Assembly: GCA_964493955.1 (NCBI GenBank)
Contig: CAZBPZ010000069.1
Span: forward strand, 1 to 8,522
DNA from: CAZBPZ01 sp964493955
Lineage (GTDB): Bacteria; Chloroflexota; Dehalococcoidia; Dehalococcoidales; Fen-1064
Length of the DNA: 8,522 nt
Direction: 5' to 3'
Shown here: positions 6,245 to 8,522 of the stretch, one piece after another
Numbering within the stretch: the stretch's first letter is position 1
Layout of the letters: each line of letters starts with the position of its first letter
The notes under the pieces: model-generated
Database searches by the model: none
What the model saw: the letters and a program-made list of their open reading frames with translations, nothing else
Told to the model about the DNA's origin: nothing
Program-made: the position numbers and the translations under genes

Positions 6245-7222
6245 GTGCCCGCGCCCGAGCCACTGCTGCTGGTTGAAGACCTCTGTACCTACTACCCCGT
6301 CAAGGGCGGCCTCCTGGGCCGCCCCGCCAGCTGGGTGCGGGCGGTAGACGGGGTCAGCCTCTACATTAACCGCGGCGAGACGCTGGGCCTGGTGGGTGAA
6401 AGCGGCTGCGGCAAGACCACCCTGGGGCGCTCAATACTCTACCTCACCCGGCCCACCGGCGGCCGTGTCATCTTCGACGGCACCGAGCTGGGCAGGCTGG
6501 GCCGCTCCGGCCTGCGCGCCATGCGCCAGCACATGCAGATGATGTTCGAGAACCCCTACGCCTCGCTCGACCCAACCATGACGGTCAAGGAAATCGTCAC
6601 CGAGCCGCTGCAGATACACCGCCTCGTCACCAGCGGCCCGGAACTGGAGCAGCGCGCCCGCGAGCTCCTGACGCTGGTGCGCCTTGACCCCGATATCCTG
6701 GAGCGGTACCCCGGGGAGTTCAGCGGCGGGCAGCGCCAGCGCATCGAGCTGGCGCGGGCGCTCTCGCTGCAGCCGAAATTCATCGTCTGCGATAACCCCC
6801 TCGCCCACCTGGACGTCTCCATCCAGGGACAGCTGGTGGAGACCCTGCTCTGGCTGCGCAACTGGCGCAACCTCACCTATCTCTTCATCACCCACGACCT
6901 GTCACTGGTGCGCCGCCTCAGCCACCGCCTGGCCGTAATGTACCTGGGGAAAATCATGGAGACCGGCCCCACCGAGGAAGTGCTCGCTAACCCCCTCCAC
7001 CCCTATACCCGCGCCCTCATCTCGGCGGTACCGGTGCCGGACCCGAAGGAGCGCGACCGCCGCATAATCCTCCTGCCCGGCGAGCCCCCCAGCCCCATCA
7101 GTCCCCCCGCCGGGTGCCGCTTCCATCCCCGGTGCCACAGCGCCATCGCCCGCTGCGAACACGAAGCGCCGCCGCTGCGGGCCGTTGAACCGGCCCACGA
7201 GGTGGCCTGCCACCTGGCCTAG
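6245..7222 (+). CDS. OppF/DppF-type ABC transporter ATP-binding protein with altered catalytic residues
   Basis: The 325-aa protein has the layout of the second ATPase of dipeptide/oligopeptide importers. It shows Walker A GESGCGKTT (51-59), signature FSGGQRQRIELARAL (159-173), switch ITHD (His217), and a C-terminal oligopeptide extension from about 248 (NPLHPYTRAL). Four cysteines, Cys291, Cys297, Cys304 and Cys322, match the pattern thought to hold an iron-sulfur cluster in this subfamily. Two positions are odd. The Q-loop reads MFENPYASLDP, with Glu102 where Gln is usual. Walker B reads FIVCDNPLAHLD, with Asn184 where the catalytic Glu is usual, and an unusual D-loop (AHLD for SALD). The GTG start has GGAGGAG seven bases upstream. 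No permease, binding protein or OppD partner lies in the window. ATP binding is likely, but hydrolysis may be weak or depend on a partner. Confidence 0.9.
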   Translation: MPAPEPLLLVEDLCTYYPVKGGLLGRPASWVRAVDGVSLYINRGETLGLVGESGCGKTTLGRSILYLTRPTGGRVIFDGTELGRLGRSGLRAMRQHMQMMFENPYASLDPTMTVKEIVTEPLQIHRLVTSGPELEQRARELLTLVRLDPDILERYPGEFSGGQRQRIELARALSLQPKFIVCDNPLAHLDVSIQGQLVETLLWLRNWRNLTYLFITHDLSLVRRLSHRLAVMYLGKIMETGPTEEVLANPLHPYTRALISAVPVPDPKERDRRIILLPGEPPSPISPPAGCRFHPRCHSAIARCEHEAPPLRAVEPAHEVACHLA

Positions 7223-7260
7223 TCCCGGCACGGCAAAGGTGCCTGCTGCCGGCTTACCGG

Positions 7261-7289
7261 TTGCACCCCGGCCCGCCTTTGAGTATGCT
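7261..7289 (+). promoter_or_regulatory. Probable promoter of the MscS channel gene
   Basis: TTGCAC (7261-7266) and TATGCT (7284-7289, 4 of 6) are 17 bases apart. Transcription would start near 7296, about 30 bases before the ATG, leaving room for the ribosome site. The same TTGCAC-17-base arrangement precedes the HNH gene. A weak inverted repeat (GGTGC 7238-7242 with GCACC 7263-7267, and CCGG pairs inside) overlaps the -35 box. Confidence 0.45.
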
Positions 7290-7325
7290 TGTGTCAGCAG
7301 GCCGAAGGGGGCCAGGAGGGTACCA

Positions 7326-8417
7326 ATGCAGCCGCAGTTCGTGGCAGGTTCCCCCCTCTGGGAATCGCTCTGGGCGCTGGGTGTCATCATCGTGGCGGGG
7401 CTGGCGGGCTGGCTGGTCACCCGGCTGCTGGGTTACGCCCGCCGCCGGCTGGAAAGGAGCCGCCTCCACAAGCTCCTGCCACGCCTGCTGGCCAGCCTGT
7501 CACGGCCCGTCTTCCTCCTCATCACCGCCGAGGGGACTATCCTGGCCCTGTCCGCCCCCTCCTACCTGCAGCCCTGGCACGACGCGCTCATCAAGGCCGC
7601 CGTGGCCGCGGCCATAGCGGGCGCTGTTTACGGGCTGGCACGTGTTTCGGGCACCCTGCTGGAGTGGTACATCGCCTCCGGCCGCCGGCGCAGGCAACGA
7701 ATCGACGTGGGACTGGCACGGCTGGTGCGCCGCATGGTGCTGCTCGTCATCTACCTCATCGGCGGGCTGATGGTGCTGGACTACCTGGGGGTGAATATCA
7801 CGGCGGCGGTGGCCGGCCTTGGCATCGGCGGCCTGGCGGTGGCCCTGGCCCTGCAACCCACCCTGGGTAATTTCTTCGCCGGCACGCAGCTCGTCTCCGA
7901 CCGGGTGGTGAAGGTGGGCGACTACATTGAGCTGGACAACGGCACCCGCGGCTACGTGACGGACGTTGGCTGGCGCAGCACCCGCATCCGCACGCCCTAC
8001 AACAACATGGTCATCATCCCCAACTCGCGCCTGGCCGATAGCATCATCACCAACTACTACGGCCCCACCATGGAGGTGGGTGTCATCGTCAACTGTGGTG
8101 TCAGCTACTCAAGCGACCTGACACGGGTGCAGGAGGTGGCGCTGGAGGTGGCACGCCAGGTCATTGCCGAGCTTGACGAGGCCGCCAAGCCCTCCGAGCC
8201 GTGGTTCGGCTACGAAGAGTTCGGCGACTCCAACATCAACTTCTGGCTCTGGCTCCAGGCCACCGACCGGCTGGCATCCTTCCGGCTCAAGAGCGAGCTC
8301 ATCCGGCGGCTCCACGCCCGCTTCGAGGCAGAGGGTATCACCATCAACTACCCGGTGCGGCGGCTGGTCTACGACTCGCCGCCACCGCCACCGGTGCTAC
8401 CGGAGGAGAGAGGGTAG
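7326..8417 (+). CDS. MscS-family mechanosensitive ion channel
   Basis: This inner-membrane channel opens under membrane tension to release solutes during hypo-osmotic shock. The 363-aa protein has four likely membrane helices at about 14-36, 60-78, 88-108 and 135-155, then the glycine/alanine-rich pore helix (AAVAGLGIGGLAVALALQ, about 160-177). The family hallmark follows: PTLGNFFAGTQLVSDRVVKVGDYIEL. The cytoplasmic beta domain (about 200-245, with TPYNNMVIIPNS) and the alpha/beta vestibule domain (about 250-345) are complete. A basic loop (GRRRRQRI, 119-126) precedes the fourth helix. The tail carries a five-proline run. It is longer than E. coli MscS (286 aa) by about one extra N-terminal helix and a C-terminal tail. 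The ATG at 7326 has AGGAGG six bases upstream (7314-7319). An open extension to 7185 overlaps the ABC gene and is Pro/Arg-rich, so I rejected it. Confidence 0.95.
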   Translation: MQPQFVAGSPLWESLWALGVIIVAGLAGWLVTRLLGYARRRLERSRLHKLLPRLLASLSRPVFLLITAEGTILALSAPSYLQPWHDALIKAAVAAAIAGAVYGLARVSGTLLEWYIASGRRRRQRIDVGLARLVRRMVLLVIYLIGGLMVLDYLGVNITAAVAGLGIGGLAVALALQPTLGNFFAGTQLVSDRVVKVGDYIELDNGTRGYVTDVGWRSTRIRTPYNNMVIIPNSRLADSIITNYYGPTMEVGVIVNCGVSYSSDLTRVQEVALEVARQVIAELDEAAKPSEPWFGYEEFGDSNINFWLWLQATDRLASFRLKSELIRRLHARFEAEGITINYPVRRLVYDSPPPPPVLPEERG

Positions 8418-8444
8418 GGACGGTCCGGCAGTCTATCACCTATC

Positions 8445-8522
8445 CTACCCCCGCCCCGCCTTCTTGGCCCGCTTGACCTCGGCCTTAGCCCGCTTCTTGG
8501 CAGCCTTGGCCGCGGCCGCGGC
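8445..8522 (-). CDS. C-terminal fragment of a Lys/Ala-rich protein (5' end outside window)
   Basis: On the minus strand the frame is open from the window edge (8522) for 25 codons to a TAG at 8447-8445. The peptide begins AAAAAKAAKKRAKAEVKRAK and ends KAGRG. Alternating Ala and Lys in basic clusters is typical of disordered or helical nucleic-acid-binding tails, seen on some HU-like or histone-H1-like proteins, topoisomerases and ribosomal or RNA-binding proteins. Too little is present to choose. It is convergent with the MscS gene, 27 bases away, and I see no terminator hairpin with a T-run between them. Confidence 0.6.
   Translation of the reverse strand, partial: AAAAAKAAKKRAKAEVKRAKKAGRG

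Noticed and set aside
7238..7267. Inverted repeat as an intrinsic terminator after the ABC gene
   Set aside because: The stems are only 4-5 bp, asymmetrical, and no T-run follows. It also overlaps a likely -35 box.
7185..7325. 47-residue N-terminal extension of the MscS channel
   Set aside because: It overlaps the end of the ABC gene, contains the predicted promoter, and the ATG at 7326 has AGGAGG at the right distance.

Overview
This is a compact, strongly GC-rich bacterial window with eight complete protein genes, one small uncharacterised gene, and gene fragments at both edges. The gene set (RicT/PSP1 protein, DNA polymerase III delta', a two-cysteine-cluster DUF2284 protein, type 2 OMP decarboxylase, DUF951) suggests a Gram-positive-like or Chloroflexota chromosome. 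My best guess is the class Dehalococcoidia, inferred from overall protein character and not proven. No rRNA, tRNA, CRISPR array, phage gene or intact insertion sequence is visible.

Layout. At the left edge (1-137) is the C-terminus of an unidentified plus-strand gene. Its stop codon is the first three bases of an array of three imperfect 35-36 bp direct repeats (135-240). The last repeat unit supplies the -35 box of a likely promoter for an HNH endonuclease gene (265-792), whose mRNA would have almost no leader. Convergent to it is a minus-strand operon reading from about 5078 down to 814: DUF2284 cysteine-rich protein, a 57-aa helical protein, lysA (diaminopimelate decarboxylase), holB (clamp loader delta') and ricT (PSP1 family). 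Gaps are short, 14 to 47 bases, and several starts are fixed by clear Shine-Dalgarno sequences.

The 151-base region 5051-5201 holds two back-to-back sigma70-type promoters, each with 17-base spacing. One drives the minus operon. The other drives a plus operon of pyrF (pyrimidine synthesis), a DUF951 gene overlapping it by ATGA, and a dipeptide/oligopeptide-type ABC ATPase. A separate promoter probably drives an MscS-type mechanosensitive channel gene (7326-8417). At the right edge a convergent minus-strand gene enters with a Lys/Ala-rich C-terminal tail.

Functionally most of the window is housekeeping: lysine or peptidoglycan precursor synthesis, replication, RNA-processing control, UMP synthesis and osmotic protection. 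I found no complete novel system. Two points deserve attention. The ABC ATPase has Glu in place of the Q-loop Gln and Asn in place of the Walker B catalytic Glu, and no transporter partner lies beside it in this window. The repeat array supplies a stop codon to one gene and a promoter element to the next, possibly as a remnant of a transposon end.
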